The notes: a model not told the origin generated them from the sequence alone. DNA of 64,000 nt from Ramlibacter agri (GCF_012927085.1 NZ_JABBFX010000001.1:3038001-3102000), one strand, 5' to 3'. Positions 8,313-16,388 are shown, counted from the stretch's first letter. Numbers and translations are program-made.

Positions 8313-9302
8313 TCACTCTGCCGTGATCTTCTTGTCCTTCACAACCTTGCTCCAGCGCGCCGTCTCGCCGCTGACGAAGGTCAGGAACTGCTCGGGCGTG
8401 CCGCCGCCCATGATGTTGCCGGGTTCCGTGATGGCCTTGACCAGCTCGGGCTCTTTCAGCGCCTTGTTGGCCGCTTCGTTCAGCTTGGCGATGATCGCCG
8501 GGGGCGTGCCCTTGGGCGCGACCAGGCCGAACCAGTTGGACATGGCCATGTTCTTCAGGCCCAGTTCGTCCAGCGTCGGCACATCAGGCAGCTGGGGCAG
8601 GCGCTTCTCGTTGGCCACGGCCAGGGCGCGCATCTTGTGCTCCTTGATGTGGGGCAGCACGGCGGGGGCCATGTCGAACATGAAGGTCACCTGGCCGGCC
8701 AGCAGGTCGGTGGTGGCGGGGCCGCCGCCCTTGTAGGGCACGTGCACCATCGGCACGCCGGTGGCTTCGGACAGCAGTTCGCCGGCCAGGTGGTAGGCGC
8801 CGCCCACGCCCGCGGAGGCGAAGCTGATCTTGTCCGGATGCGCCTTGCCGAAGGACATCATCTCGTTGAACGACTTGAACTGGGACTTCTCGGGCACCAC
8901 CAGCACCAGCGGGCCGCGCTCGATCAGGATGATCGGGGCCAGGTCCTTGTCCGGGTCGAAGGGCATCTTGGGCATCATGGCCTTGTTCACCGACAGCGGG
9001 GCGAAGTTGCCGATGCCGAAGGTGTAGCCGTCCGGCGCCGCCTTGGCGATCTGCGCCGTGCCGATGTTGCCGCCGCCGCCGGCCTTGTTCTCGACGATGA
9101 TGGTCTGGCCCAGGGTCTGCTGCATCTTGGCAGCGAGCATGCGCGCGCGCGTGTCCGAGCTGCCGCCCGGCGCGTACGGCACCACCAGCGTCATCGTCTT
9201 GGTGGGGAACTTCGCCGGGTCTTCGGCGGCGTGGGCGGCGGCCAGGCCGGCCACCACCAGGCCGGTGGCGGCCAGGGTCTTGCGGGTGAGGGAATTCTTC
9301 AA
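8313..9302 (-). CDS. Bug/TctC-family tripartite tricarboxylate-type solute-binding protein
   Basis: A 329-residue periplasmic receptor. It starts with TTG (an upstream GGAG is 8 nt away) and a signal peptide (KTLAATGLVVAGLAAAHA). The mature part has the Bug signatures: MTLVVPYAPGGSSDTRAR near the N-terminus, VVENKAGGGGNIG-like and PDGYTFGIG loops that bind a carboxylate ligand, and VHVPYKGGGPA. No TctA/TctB membrane genes are adjacent, as is usual for the expanded Bug family. It lies alone between the RRM gene and the peroxidase; a perfect inverted repeat lies upstream at 9387-9407. The ligand is unknown. Confidence 0.9.
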   Translation of the reverse strand: MKNSLTRKTLAATGLVVAGLAAAHAAEDPAKFPTKTMTLVVPYAPGGSSDTRARMLAAKMQQTLGQTIIVENKAGGGGNIGTAQIAKAAPDGYTFGIGNFAPLSVNKAMMPKMPFDPDKDLAPIILIERGPLVLVVPEKSQFKSFNEMMSFGKAHPDKISFASAGVGGAYHLAGELLSEATGVPMVHVPYKGGGPATTDLLAGQVTFMFDMAPAVLPHIKEHKMRALAVANEKRLPQLPDVPTLDELGLKNMAMSNWFGLVAPKGTPPAIIAKLNEAANKALKEPELVKAITEPGNIMGGGTPEQFLTFVSGETARWSKVVKDKKITAE

Positions 9303-9386
9303 GAGGGGGTCTCCTGTTGTGGATCTGGTTCGGGGCGAACTCTAGGGGCTGTCGCTGTCGTTTGGCTGTCGGGGCCACCCGGACCC

Positions 9387-9407
9387 GTGTTTTCTACGGG
9401 AAAACAC
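9387..9407. promoter_or_regulatory. Perfect 8-bp inverted repeat upstream of the Bug gene
   Basis: GTGTTTTC and GAAAACAC are exact inverse complements separated by 5 nt. The site lies 85 bp upstream of the Bug gene start and 31 bp downstream of the peroxidase stop, both on the minus strand. It could be an operator for the Bug gene or a terminator-like hairpin after the peroxidase, but no T-run follows on either strand. Confidence 0.4.
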
Positions 9408-9437
9408 CCATGAGGCAGGATCGGTCAGCCCAGCATC

Positions 9438-10658
9438 TCAATGCGCTGACGCGGCATCCGCATCGTTCAAGGTCTTCAGGAACGCGACCACATCCCCGAT
9501 CTCCTCCTCAGACCAAACCGGTTTCCCACCCTTGCGGTTCGTCATTGGCGCGGTCCGCCGATCCACGTTGCTCTGGTACTTCGGTGGCAGGTCGTCGAAC
9601 TGCTGCTCGCCGCCCGGGTGCGGGTACCACTTCTGCGGATCGGTGTCGCGCTGCACGTAGAAGCGCAGCGCCTCGTCCAGCGTGTGGAAGCGGCCGTTGT
9701 GGAAGAACACCTGGCGCGTGGCGACGTTGCGCAGCGTGGGCGTGCGGAACATGCCGCAGTACCACTTGTTGTCCGCTTTGTCGGTGCGGGCCGGGCCGCA
9801 CAGCCCCAGGTCGTAGTAGTCCGGGGCGGCGTTGGCCGGGATCTCCGGGTTGCGCGGCACGCCCAGCGTCTGGAAGTTGTAGTCCGTGAGCGTGGGGTGC
9901 GCGCCGGCCGCGCCCTTGTCGACCAGGTGGCACGCGGCGCAGTTGCCGCGGTTCGGGTCGGCGAAGAGCGCGAAGCCGCGCGCTTCCTCCACGCTGAACT
10001 GCGCCTTGCCTTCCAGCACCTGGTCGAACTTGCTGTCGAAGGGCTGGAAGCTCGCGTCGTCGAACTGGAAGCGTTCCAGCGCCTTGCCCAGCGCGGCCAG
10101 CGCGTCGGCAGGGCGCGAGAAGATGTCCTGGCCGAACACGTCGCGGAAGCGCCCGGCGTAGGCGGCCTTGCTCAATCGCGCGGTGACGGCGGCAGCGTCG
10201 GCGTTCGCCATCTCGTTCGGGTCCAGCAGCGGCGCGGCGGCCTGGTCGGCGGGGCGGTCGAAGCGGCCGTCCCAGGTGTAGCCGCCCGAAGGCATGTTGT
10301 CGCCGTCTTCCAGCCGCTCCTTGAAGCTGCTCGCATAGGTGTGCGTCCACACCGGCACGCGCCGCAGGTAGCGCAGCGAAGGCACGGCGCGCGTGCCGGC
10401 GTGCTTCATGTCGGCGCCCCCCAATTGCACGGCCAGCGCATTGGGCGGGCCGTAGGCGTGCTCCGGGCTGTGGCAGCTGGCGCACGACTGCTTGCCCGAC
10501 GCCGACAGCGACGCATCGAAGAACGCCAGCTTGCCGAGCGCCGCGATCTCCTTGTCGGAGGGCGGGGTGGGCTGCCGGCTGCAGCCCGCCAGGAACAGGG
10601 CCACCAGGAAAAAAAGGGCCGCCCTGCGGGCGGTCCCTTTCCTGCAATGCAGGTGCAT
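9438..10658 (-). CDS. Di-heme cytochrome c peroxidase/MauG-like lipoprotein
   Basis: A 406-residue protein. A hydrophobic N-terminus ends in the lipobox LAGC (Cys26), so it is likely anchored in the periplasm-facing membrane. Two c-type heme motifs are visible, CASCH at residues 59-63 and CAACH at 240-244, the layout of bacterial di-heme peroxidases and MauG-type oxidases. The family reduces peroxide or oxidises protein partners. Its ATG lies 2 nt after the stop of the phosphoesterase gene, so the two are almost certainly co-translated and share the Pho-box promoter upstream of that gene. The link between a peroxidase and a phosphoesterase is not explained by known pathways. Confidence 0.88.
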   Translation of the reverse strand: MHLHCRKGTARRAALFFLVALFLAGCSRQPTPPSDKEIAALGKLAFFDASLSASGKQSCASCHSPEHAYGPPNALAVQLGGADMKHAGTRAVPSLRYLRRVPVWTHTYASSFKERLEDGDNMPSGGYTWDGRFDRPADQAAAPLLDPNEMANADAAAVTARLSKAAYAGRFRDVFGQDIFSRPADALAALGKALERFQFDDASFQPFDSKFDQVLEGKAQFSVEEARGFALFADPNRGNCAACHLVDKGAAGAHPTLTDYNFQTLGVPRNPEIPANAAPDYYDLGLCGPARTDKADNKWYCGMFRTPTLRNVATRQVFFHNGRFHTLDEALRFYVQRDTDPQKWYPHPGGEQQFDDLPPKYQSNVDRRTAPMTNRKGGKPVWSEEEIGDVVAFLKTLNDADAASAH

Positions 10659-10660
10659 GG

Positions 10661-12538
10661 CTACTTGAAGATGTCCGAGCCGAAAGGCGCCAGGTTCGCG
10701 TCGTCGGCGTAGCCCAGGTACTCCGGGATGCCGAAGAAGTTCTCCAGGCTCTTGAGCAGCGAGTAGTGGTTGTAGCCGGTGTCGGTGCTGGTGCCCGCCT
10801 TGATGAAAGGCGACAGCAGCACCGCGCCCGTGCGGTCGCCGCCGACGCCGTCGTAGTGCATGCCGATCTGGATCGTCTTCACGCTCGCCGGCAGCTTGGT
10901 GGTGTCGATGCCCAGCGAGGACGCGTAGGCGATCGGCAGCGTGCTCAGGATCTGGTCCTCGGGCCGCTTGACGTTCGGGCCGACCTGCTGCGTGCAGCAC
11001 GAGGCGCCGGCCAGCGGGATCGTCAGGTTCATCTGCGAGTAGTCGGCGTTGAACGAGGTCGCCATCGTGCCGCCGGCCGCGTTGGACTCGTCGAAGTTGA
11101 TGACGATCAGGCCGTCCTGCTGGTAGGCCGGCGAAGCCTGGATGATCGGAATCCACTTTTTCAGGAACGCGTCGATCGAGGTCAGGCCGCCGGGCAGGCC
11201 GGTCTTGCAGCCCTTGCCGGCCGCGCCGGTGCCGTCGCCGTCGTGGCCGTCGTCGCACAGGTTGGGCGTGATGAACACGAAGTTCGGCGTGGTGGCCACG
11301 GACTTCAGGTCGTTCTGCAGGTTGTCGTCCAGGTTCACGACGTGCTGGTCGCAATAGTCCGTGTCGTCGATGATCGAGTGGAAGTACACGAAGGGGTTGT
11401 GCCGCGTCGCGTACGCATCGGCCTTGACGTCCCCGGATGCGGAGGCCGCTTGCGCCGACTGGGTGCCGTCGACGACCTTCGTCAGGTCCTTGCCGGCGAG
11501 CTTGGCGGTGCGCGTCGGGTAGCTGCAGGCCTTGGTGCCGTCGCGGTTCAGGTCGTTGCCCATGTCGCCCATGTAGCCCTTCCACGTGAACTTCGCGTGA
11601 TCCAGCTGGTTCACGAAGGTCTTCACGCGCGCCGGGTACACGCAGCCGCCGCCGGCGTGGCCGTTGGCGTCGGTGCCGGCTCTCAGCACCTTGGCGTTGG
11701 CGCTGTCGTTGCCGGCGTCGACGATGTCGGACCAGATGCCGAAGCAGTCGGTCTCGGTGTCCACCGTCGACGGCTGGCCGCTCATCATCGCGACGTAGTT
11801 GTCCAGGCTGACGTGGCCGGTGCCGTAGTAGTTGTTCAGCATCGCGCCCTGCGTGGCCAGCGACTTCAGGTACGGATCCTGGTTGCTGGCGGCGGCGGTC
11901 GTGCCGAACGACTCTTCGTAGTTCTTGTTCTCCAGCGTGATCACGAACACGTGGCGCACGGACTTCGCGCTGACGACGCTTTTGATGTAGCTGTCGCTGG
12001 CGGCCTTCACCTTGGCCAGGCTGGTGTCGCTGTTGAAGTCGGCCAGCAGCTTGTCGGCGGCCACGCCGCCGTACCTGGCGGCCAGCGTGTTCTTGGCGTC
12101 GGCCAAGGCGGCGCCGGCGGAGACCAGCTGCGCCAGCTGCGTGGTGATGGCGCTGATGGTGCCGGTGGCGCCCTTGGGCGCCAGGAAGAAGGCGCCGGCG
12201 CCGAACCTGGCGCCCATGTCGTTGCCGTTCGCGTCGTTCTCGCGGGCGCTGCCCAGGTCGGCCACCAGGTTCTTCCAGCTGCCGTTGCTGCTGTCGGCGA
12301 TGGTGAAGCGGCCTTGCGCATCGCTCGTCGCCGAGGGCTCGCCGCCGTCGCACTTGCCGTTGTCGTTCAGGTCGATGCAGACCTTGGCGTTCTGGATGTA
12401 GCTGCCCAGCACCTGGCCGGAGACGCTGGGGCCGTCGCTGCCGCCGCAGGCGGCCAGGCCGGCCGCGATGCCCGTGGCGACCAGCAGCACGAAAGCGCCC
12501 TCGCGCCAGGTCCATCTCTTCTTGTTCGCGAATTTCAT
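10661..12538 (-). CDS. Phosphoesterase lipoprotein (phospholipase C/acid phosphatase family)
   Basis: A 625-residue exported protein. ATG at 12538 begins MKFANKK and is followed by a signal with lipobox LAAC (Cys31). Residues about 35-75 (GSYIQNAKVCIDLNDNGKCD) look like a small carboxypeptidase-regulatory/SdrD-like beta domain. From about residue 190 the PF04185 phosphoesterase domain starts: HVFVITLENKNYEESFG, then NYYGTGHVSLDNYVAMMSGQ, and late IVINFDESNAAGG with metal-binding Asp/Glu. The family hydrolyses phosphate esters or phospholipids in the periplasm. A Pho-box promoter is predicted 38-71 bp upstream, fitting a phosphate-scavenging role. It forms an operon with the downstream di-heme peroxidase. 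Confidence 0.88.
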   Translation of the reverse strand: MKFANKKRWTWREGAFVLLVATGIAAGLAACGGSDGPSVSGQVLGSYIQNAKVCIDLNDNGKCDGGEPSATSDAQGRFTIADSSNGSWKNLVADLGSARENDANGNDMGARFGAGAFFLAPKGATGTISAITTQLAQLVSAGAALADAKNTLAARYGGVAADKLLADFNSDTSLAKVKAASDSYIKSVVSAKSVRHVFVITLENKNYEESFGTTAAASNQDPYLKSLATQGAMLNNYYGTGHVSLDNYVAMMSGQPSTVDTETDCFGIWSDIVDAGNDSANAKVLRAGTDANGHAGGGCVYPARVKTFVNQLDHAKFTWKGYMGDMGNDLNRDGTKACSYPTRTAKLAGKDLTKVVDGTQSAQAASASGDVKADAYATRHNPFVYFHSIIDDTDYCDQHVVNLDDNLQNDLKSVATTPNFVFITPNLCDDGHDGDGTGAAGKGCKTGLPGGLTSIDAFLKKWIPIIQASPAYQQDGLIVINFDESNAAGGTMATSFNADYSQMNLTIPLAGASCCTQQVGPNVKRPEDQILSTLPIAYASSLGIDTTKLPASVKTIQIGMHYDGVGGDRTGAVLLSPFIKAGTSTDTGYNHYSLLKSLENFFGIPEYLGYADDANLAPFGSDIFK

Positions 12539-12575
12539 GGTGTATTCGATGTTTGCTTTGTTCTTAGCGCTGCGA

Positions 12576-12609
12576 ACCATAGGCAAGCCACGTGACGGAA
12601 CCGTGACAC
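12576..12609 (-). promoter_or_regulatory. Predicted Pho-box promoter of the phosphoesterase-peroxidase operon
   Basis: Read on the minus strand, two 7-mers GTGTCAC and CCGTCAC are separated by 4 nt (bases 12592-12609), then 10 nt follow, then TATGGT (12576-12581). This is the layout of E. coli PhoB-activated promoters such as phoA (CTGTCAT, 4 nt, TTGTCAC, 10 nt, TATAGT). Each 7-mer matches the CTGTCAT/C consensus at 5-6 positions. There is no -35 hexamer, as expected for PhoB-dependent promoters. The start codon is 38 bp downstream. Confidence 0.7.
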
Positions 12610-12622
12610 TGTCGGCTCGCCG

Positions 12623-13144
12623 CTACGCGCCGCCTGCGTCCGGCATCAGCGCTTCGATCCGTTCGCGCAGGCCCCGCGCCCGCTGTTCGCCCGCGAGTTC
12701 TTCCACGTCCTGCAGCATCTCGCGCGCCACGGCCAGCATCGCTTCTACTTCCCGCGCCTGCCGCAGGCGCTGCCGGTAGCGCTCCGCCGTCTCCGGCGCC
12801 CCGCGCGCGAACATGCGCTCGCAGACGTCGAACAGGTACATGCGCATGCCCGCCAGCGAACGGCCCGCCTGGAAGGAATCGGCCGCGTGCGGGGCGGGGG
12901 CGGGCGCAGCAGCCTCCGCCAGGCGCGCCACAGGCGGCGCAGAGTCGCCCACAGCCAGGACGAGATATCCATCGCGCAGCAAGGCATCGAGCAGCACTCC
13001 CGTATCCGGCCCCAGCGCCGTGGCCAGGCTCGCCAGCGTGCGCGTGCCGTCCGCCAGGAACAGCAGGCCGCGCTCGCGCAGGCCCAGCGTGCGCTCGCGC
13101 GCCCGCAGCTCCTCCTGCCCCTTGGGCGTTCGCCGGACCAGCAT
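12623..13144 (-). CDS. Unknown protein with a winged-helix-like N-terminus
   Basis: A 173-residue protein starting at an ATG that overlaps the stop of the preceding gene (TGATG). The N-terminal 65 residues (RTPKGQEELRARERTLG, LFLADGTRTLASLATALG, LLDALLRDGYLVLA) resemble a small winged-helix module of the kind found in some uncharacterised proteobacterial regulators; the middle is Ala/Pro-rich linker and the C-terminal 80 residues are helical and strongly charged. No signal peptide is seen, so it is probably cytoplasmic. Its transcript is predicted to start at a Pho-box promoter. I cannot assign a function. Confidence 0.65.
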   Translation of the reverse strand: MLVRRTPKGQEELRARERTLGLRERGLLFLADGTRTLASLATALGPDTGVLLDALLRDGYLVLAVGDSAPPVARLAEAAAPAPAPHAADSFQAGRSLAGMRMYLFDVCERMFARGAPETAERYRQRLRQAREVEAMLAVAREMLQDVEELAGEQRARGLRERIEALMPDAGGA

Positions 13145-13461
13145 CACGCGCAGTGGCCGCGCGCGGCCACCTGCAGGCAGCGCAGGGCCGCGGCCCGCAC
13201 CGCCGGTTCCACATAGGGAGCGACTTCGTGGCTCAGGTCGCTCAGGAGCGCCGCTGAAAGCCGCACCGGCACGCGCAGCCGCAGCCGGACCTGCAGCACG
13301 CGATGCGCGTGCAGCGCGGCGCGGAATTCGCGGCGCGCGTGGCGCAGCGAGCAGCGCCGCATCAGGCGCGCCAGTCCGGCGGCGAGGGTGGCGTAGTCCT
13401 CGCGGCGGGCGTCGAGCTCGGGGCTGGAGGCGAGGGCGGAGAAGAGGGAAATGCGCGTCAT
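13144..13461 (-). CDS. Unknown 105-residue protein, first gene of a predicted Pho operon
   Basis: A small basic, helix-rich protein (MTRISLFSALASSPELDARRE, ending LRCLQVAARGHCA) with no motif I recognise and no signal peptide. Its stop and the next start share TGATG, so the two unknown proteins are made together and probably interact. A sequence with Pho-box promoter geometry lies 30-63 bp upstream. The codon pattern is as GC3-rich as its neighbours, supporting a real gene. Confidence 0.6.
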   Translation of the reverse strand: MTRISLFSALASSPELDARREDYATLAAGLARLMRRCSLRHARREFRAALHAHRVLQVRLRLRVPVRLSAALLSDLSHEVAPYVEPAVRAAALRCLQVAARGHCA

Positions 13462-13490
13462 GACAGCTTGTTCTTTTCGTGGCGGAGCCC

Positions 13491-13524
13491 ACGATAGAAA
13501 CAGCTGGTGACACGTTCGTGAAGG
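13491..13524 (-). promoter_or_regulatory. Predicted Pho-box promoter of the two-gene unknown operon
   Basis: On the minus strand, CCTTCAC and GTGTCAC are separated by 4 nt (bases 13507-13524); 10 nt downstream is TATCGT (13491-13496). Spacing is identical to that of the phosphoesterase promoter 0.9 kb away and to known PhoB promoters. The ATG of the first unknown gene is 30 bp further on. Two sites with the same rare geometry on the same strand strengthen each other. Confidence 0.65.
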
Positions 13525-13609
13525 TGGCGCGCGGCCGATTCGAAAGTAGTAAAGCGGGGAAGCAACAGCGGAGCGGGGCCGCCGCCGCGCTGCGGTATGC
13601 TGGGTTATG

Positions 13610-13629
13610 ATAGTTAGCTAGCTAAGTAT
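13610..13629. promoter_or_regulatory. Palindromic operator of the MarR-efflux operon
   Basis: A 20-bp palindrome with core TTAGCTAGCTAA (13614-13625) and matching ATA/TAT ends lies 10 bp before the MarR start codon and overlaps a possible -10 (TATGAT, 13606-13611). MarR proteins typically bind 16-20 bp palindromes in their own promoter, so this is the likely autoregulatory site. Confidence 0.65.
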
Positions 13630-13639
13630 TTATCTTCCC

Positions 13640-14134
13640 ATGTCGGTCGCAAACTCCCGCGCCGCCGCCCTCATGCAATTCACCGGCGGCCTCGCCACGC
13701 TCCAGCGCGCCTACCGCGCCGCGGCGGATCGCGCAGTGGCGCATCTCGGCATCTCCCATGCGCTGGCCTGGCCGCTGCTTTCCATCGGCCGGCTGGGCGG
13801 GGGCGTGCGCCCGGGCGTCGTCGCCGAGTCGCTGGGCATCGAAGCGGCCTCGGTCGTGCGTTCCATCGAGCAGCTGGTGCAGGCCGGGCTGGCCGAGCGC
13901 CAGGACGATCCGGCCGATGGCCGCGCCAAGACGCTGCACCTCACCGACGCCGGGCACGAAGCCTGGGAGCAGATCGAAGCGGCGCTCGACGCCTTGCGCG
14001 CGGAGCTGTTCGCCGGCCTGCCCGATGCCGACATCGCGGCCTGCCTGCGCGTGTTCGGCACGCTGAGCGACCGGCTCGGCTCGCCCGTGCCCGAATTGCC
14101 CGCCAAGCCGAAGCGCCGCAAGGCCCGCGCATGA
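13640..14134 (+). CDS. MarR-family transcriptional regulator
   Basis: A 164-residue winged-helix regulator: helices around residues 15-60, recognition region PGVVAESLGIEAASVVRSIEQL, and wing QDDPADGRAKTLHLTDAG. It is the first gene of an operon in which every following gene overlaps or nearly touches the last, and the others encode an aromatic-acid-type efflux system. MarR regulators in this arrangement repress the pump until an aromatic or phenolic ligand binds. The probable operator is the palindrome at 13610-13629. Confidence 0.9.
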   Translation: MSVANSRAAALMQFTGGLATLQRAYRAAADRAVAHLGISHALAWPLLSIGRLGGGVRPGVVAESLGIEAASVVRSIEQLVQAGLAERQDDPADGRAKTLHLTDAGHEAWEQIEAALDALRAELFAGLPDADIAACLRVFGTLSDRLGSPVPELPAKPKRRKARA

Positions 14135-16179
14135 AGCTGCCGCTGGCCGGGCTCGCGCCCATCACGCGCGAGGAGTTGCTGTTTTCCTGCAAGTGCTTTG
14201 CCGCCGCCATGCTGGCGATGTTCATCGCGCTGTGGTTCGGGCTGCCGCGGCCCTTCTGGGCGATGATGACCACCTACGTGGTGGCGCATCCGCTGGCAGG
14301 CGCCGTGCGCTCCAAGGCCGCCTACCGCTTCGGCGGCACGCTGGTGGGCAGCGCCGCGGCGATCCTGCTGGTGGGCAACCTGTCCAATGCGCGCGAACTG
14401 CTGATGCTGGCGCTGTCGCTCTGGATGGCCGGCTGCCTGTACCTGGCATTGCGCGACCGCACGCCGCGTTCCTACGTCTTCATGCTCGCGGGCTACACCG
14501 CGGCGCTGATCGGCTTCCCCTCGGTCGACACGCCGCTGCAAGTCTTCGACACCGCCATCGCCCGGGTGGAGGAGATCGGCCTCGGCATCCTGTGCGGCTC
14601 GCTCGTGCACACGCTGGTGTTCCCGCGCTCCATCGCGCCCGTGCTGCTGGAGATGCTGGATCGCACGCTGCGCGACACCGCGCAATGGCTGCACGACGTG
14701 CTGCAGCCCCGGCGCGAGGCGACGACCGTGGATGCCGACCGCCGCCGCGTTGCCGCCGACATCACGCAACTGCGCATGCTCTCCACGCACGTTCCCTACG
14801 ACACCAGCCACCTGCGCTGGACGGCAGGTGCACTGAGCGCGATGCAGGACGGGGCCGCGGCCCTGGCGCCGGTCCTCTCCGCCGTGGAAGACCGGCTGCA
14901 AGCCCTGCGCGACGCGCAGCAGGGCGTGCTCGATGAAGACATCGCCGCGCTCGTCGAGAGCGTGGACCGTTGGGTGCGCGAGCCGACGCAGGACGATGCC
15001 GACACGCTGCTGGCCGCCATCCGCGCGCTGCCCGGCGAAGGCGGCGACGACTGGCAGCGCGCGCTGCGCATCGGCCTGGCGCAGAGGCTGGAAGAACTGG
15101 TCGTGGGCTGGCGCCAATGCGCCGAATTGCGCGCGGCCATCGACCGCGGCCTGCGCGGCGAGCCGGCCGCGGCGCAGGTGCGGGCGCTGGGCAACCACGT
15201 GCTGCACTACGACCGCGGCATGGCGGTGCTGTCGGCCTTCTCCACCGTGCTCGCGGTGCTGGCGTGCTGCGCTTTCTGGATCCTCACCGGCTGGCCCAGC
15301 GGCGCCGCGATGCCGATGATGGCGGCGGTCTTCTGCATGCTGTTCTCCACGCTGGACGACCCGGTGCCGGCCATCAACGGCTTCCTCAAGGGCACGCTGT
15401 GGTCGGTGCCGTTGGCCGCCTTGTACGTGCTGGTCGCCATGCCGCTGATGCACGACTTCGGCATGGTGGTGCTGCTGTGCGCGCCGGCCTTTGTGCTCCT
15501 CGGCTGCTTCGTCCCGCGCACCACGCCGGGCAACCAGGCCATGCCCATCATCTTCGGCGTGGCCGGCGCGCTGGCCATGCACGACACCGCCAACGCCGAC
15601 CTCGTGAGCTTCGCCAATTCGATGGTGGGCCAGGTGCTCGGCACCGTGGCCGCGGCGCAGGTGACGGCGCTGGTGCGTTCCGTCAGCGCCGACTGGTCGG
15701 CCCGGCGCATCCAGCGCGCCACCTGGCAGGAGCTGGGCGAGCTGGCGGCCGGCCCGCGCCGGCGCGCGGCCGGTGACGCCTATGCCGTGCGCATGCTGGA
15801 TCGCATCGGCCTGCTGGCGCCGCGCATCGCGCAGGCCAAGGGGCCGGTGGCGCCGGGCGCCGCGCAGGACGCACTGCACGACCTGCGCACCGGCGCCGAC
15901 ATCGTGGCCCTGCAGCGCGCCCGTGCGGGCCTGCCGCCATCCAGCGCTGATGCCGTGCTGGCTGCCGTCGCCGCGCTGTTCCGCGCGCGGGCTACATCTT
16001 CCGATGCGCGTGTGCTGCTGCCGCAACTCGATGGCGCGCTGCATGCCGCCCTGGATTCAAGCGACGAGAGCGCCGAGCGCCGCCGCGCCATCTCCGCGCT
16101 GGTGGGCCTGCGCCGCAACCTCTGTCCCGATGCGCCGGCCGTGCTGGCCGGCGCGCCCCTGCAAGGAGAACCCGCGTGA
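14131..16179 (+). CDS. FUSC-family inner-membrane efflux component (AaeB-like)
   Basis: A 682-residue membrane protein with two hydrophobic blocks (about residues 15-170 and 365-520), each of several helices, separated by soluble helical regions, as in AaeB/FusC proteins. The start ATGA overlaps the MarR stop. Recognisable segments are FWAMMTTYVVAHPLAGAVRSKAAYR near the N-terminus and the second-half equivalent FWILTGWPSGAAMPMMAAVF. Together with the next three genes it would form a trans-envelope exporter for small aromatic acids; the substrate is inferred from the family. Confidence 0.9.
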   Translation: MKLPLAGLAPITREELLFSCKCFAAAMLAMFIALWFGLPRPFWAMMTTYVVAHPLAGAVRSKAAYRFGGTLVGSAAAILLVGNLSNARELLMLALSLWMAGCLYLALRDRTPRSYVFMLAGYTAALIGFPSVDTPLQVFDTAIARVEEIGLGILCGSLVHTLVFPRSIAPVLLEMLDRTLRDTAQWLHDVLQPRREATTVDADRRRVAADITQLRMLSTHVPYDTSHLRWTAGALSAMQDGAAALAPVLSAVEDRLQALRDAQQGVLDEDIAALVESVDRWVREPTQDDADTLLAAIRALPGEGGDDWQRALRIGLAQRLEELVVGWRQCAELRAAIDRGLRGEPAAAQVRALGNHVLHYDRGMAVLSAFSTVLAVLACCAFWILTGWPSGAAMPMMAAVFCMLFSTLDDPVPAINGFLKGTLWSVPLAALYVLVAMPLMHDFGMVVLLCAPAFVLLGCFVPRTTPGNQAMPIIFGVAGALAMHDTANADLVSFANSMVGQVLGTVAAAQVTALVRSVSADWSARRIQRATWQELGELAAGPRRRAAGDAYAVRMLDRIGLLAPRIAQAKGPVAPGAAQDALHDLRTGADIVALQRARAGLPPSSADAVLAAVAALFRARATSSDARVLLPQLDGALHAALDSSDESAERRRAISALVGLRRNLCPDAPAVLAGAPLQGEPA

Positions 16180-16388
16180 TCGGCGACGCCGACCTCTATG
16201 GCCTCTACGTGCCCTGGCTGCTGGTGCTGTGCCTGCTGGGCGTCGCCGTGTCCTGGGCGCTGCGCCGCGTGCTGGCCTCCATCGGCTTCTACCGCTGGGT
16301 GTGGCACCCGGCCTTGTTCGACCTGGCGCTATATGCGCTGGTGGTGTGGGCGCTGGCCGCCACCACTTCATCCCTGAGACTCGCATGA
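16176..16388 (+). CDS. DUF1656 small membrane protein (AaeX-like)
   Basis: A 70-residue protein with two hydrophobic segments (about 10-30 and 43-67). It opens MIGDADLYGLYVPWLL, typical of the DUF1656/AaeX family that is always encoded between the FUSC and HlyD genes of these pumps. Both ends overlap its neighbours by ATGA, so expression is tightly coupled. Its biochemical role in the pump is not known. Confidence 0.88.
   Translation: MIGDADLYGLYVPWLLVLCLLGVAVSWALRRVLASIGFYRWVWHPALFDLALYALVVWALAATTSSLRLA

Noticed and set aside
13144..13513. N-terminal extension of the 173-residue unknown protein through the upstream gene
   Set aside because: The extension is Arg/Ala/Pro-rich noise in a frame overlapping the 105-residue gene and the Pho-box; the TGATG-coupled ATG at 13144 explains the data better.
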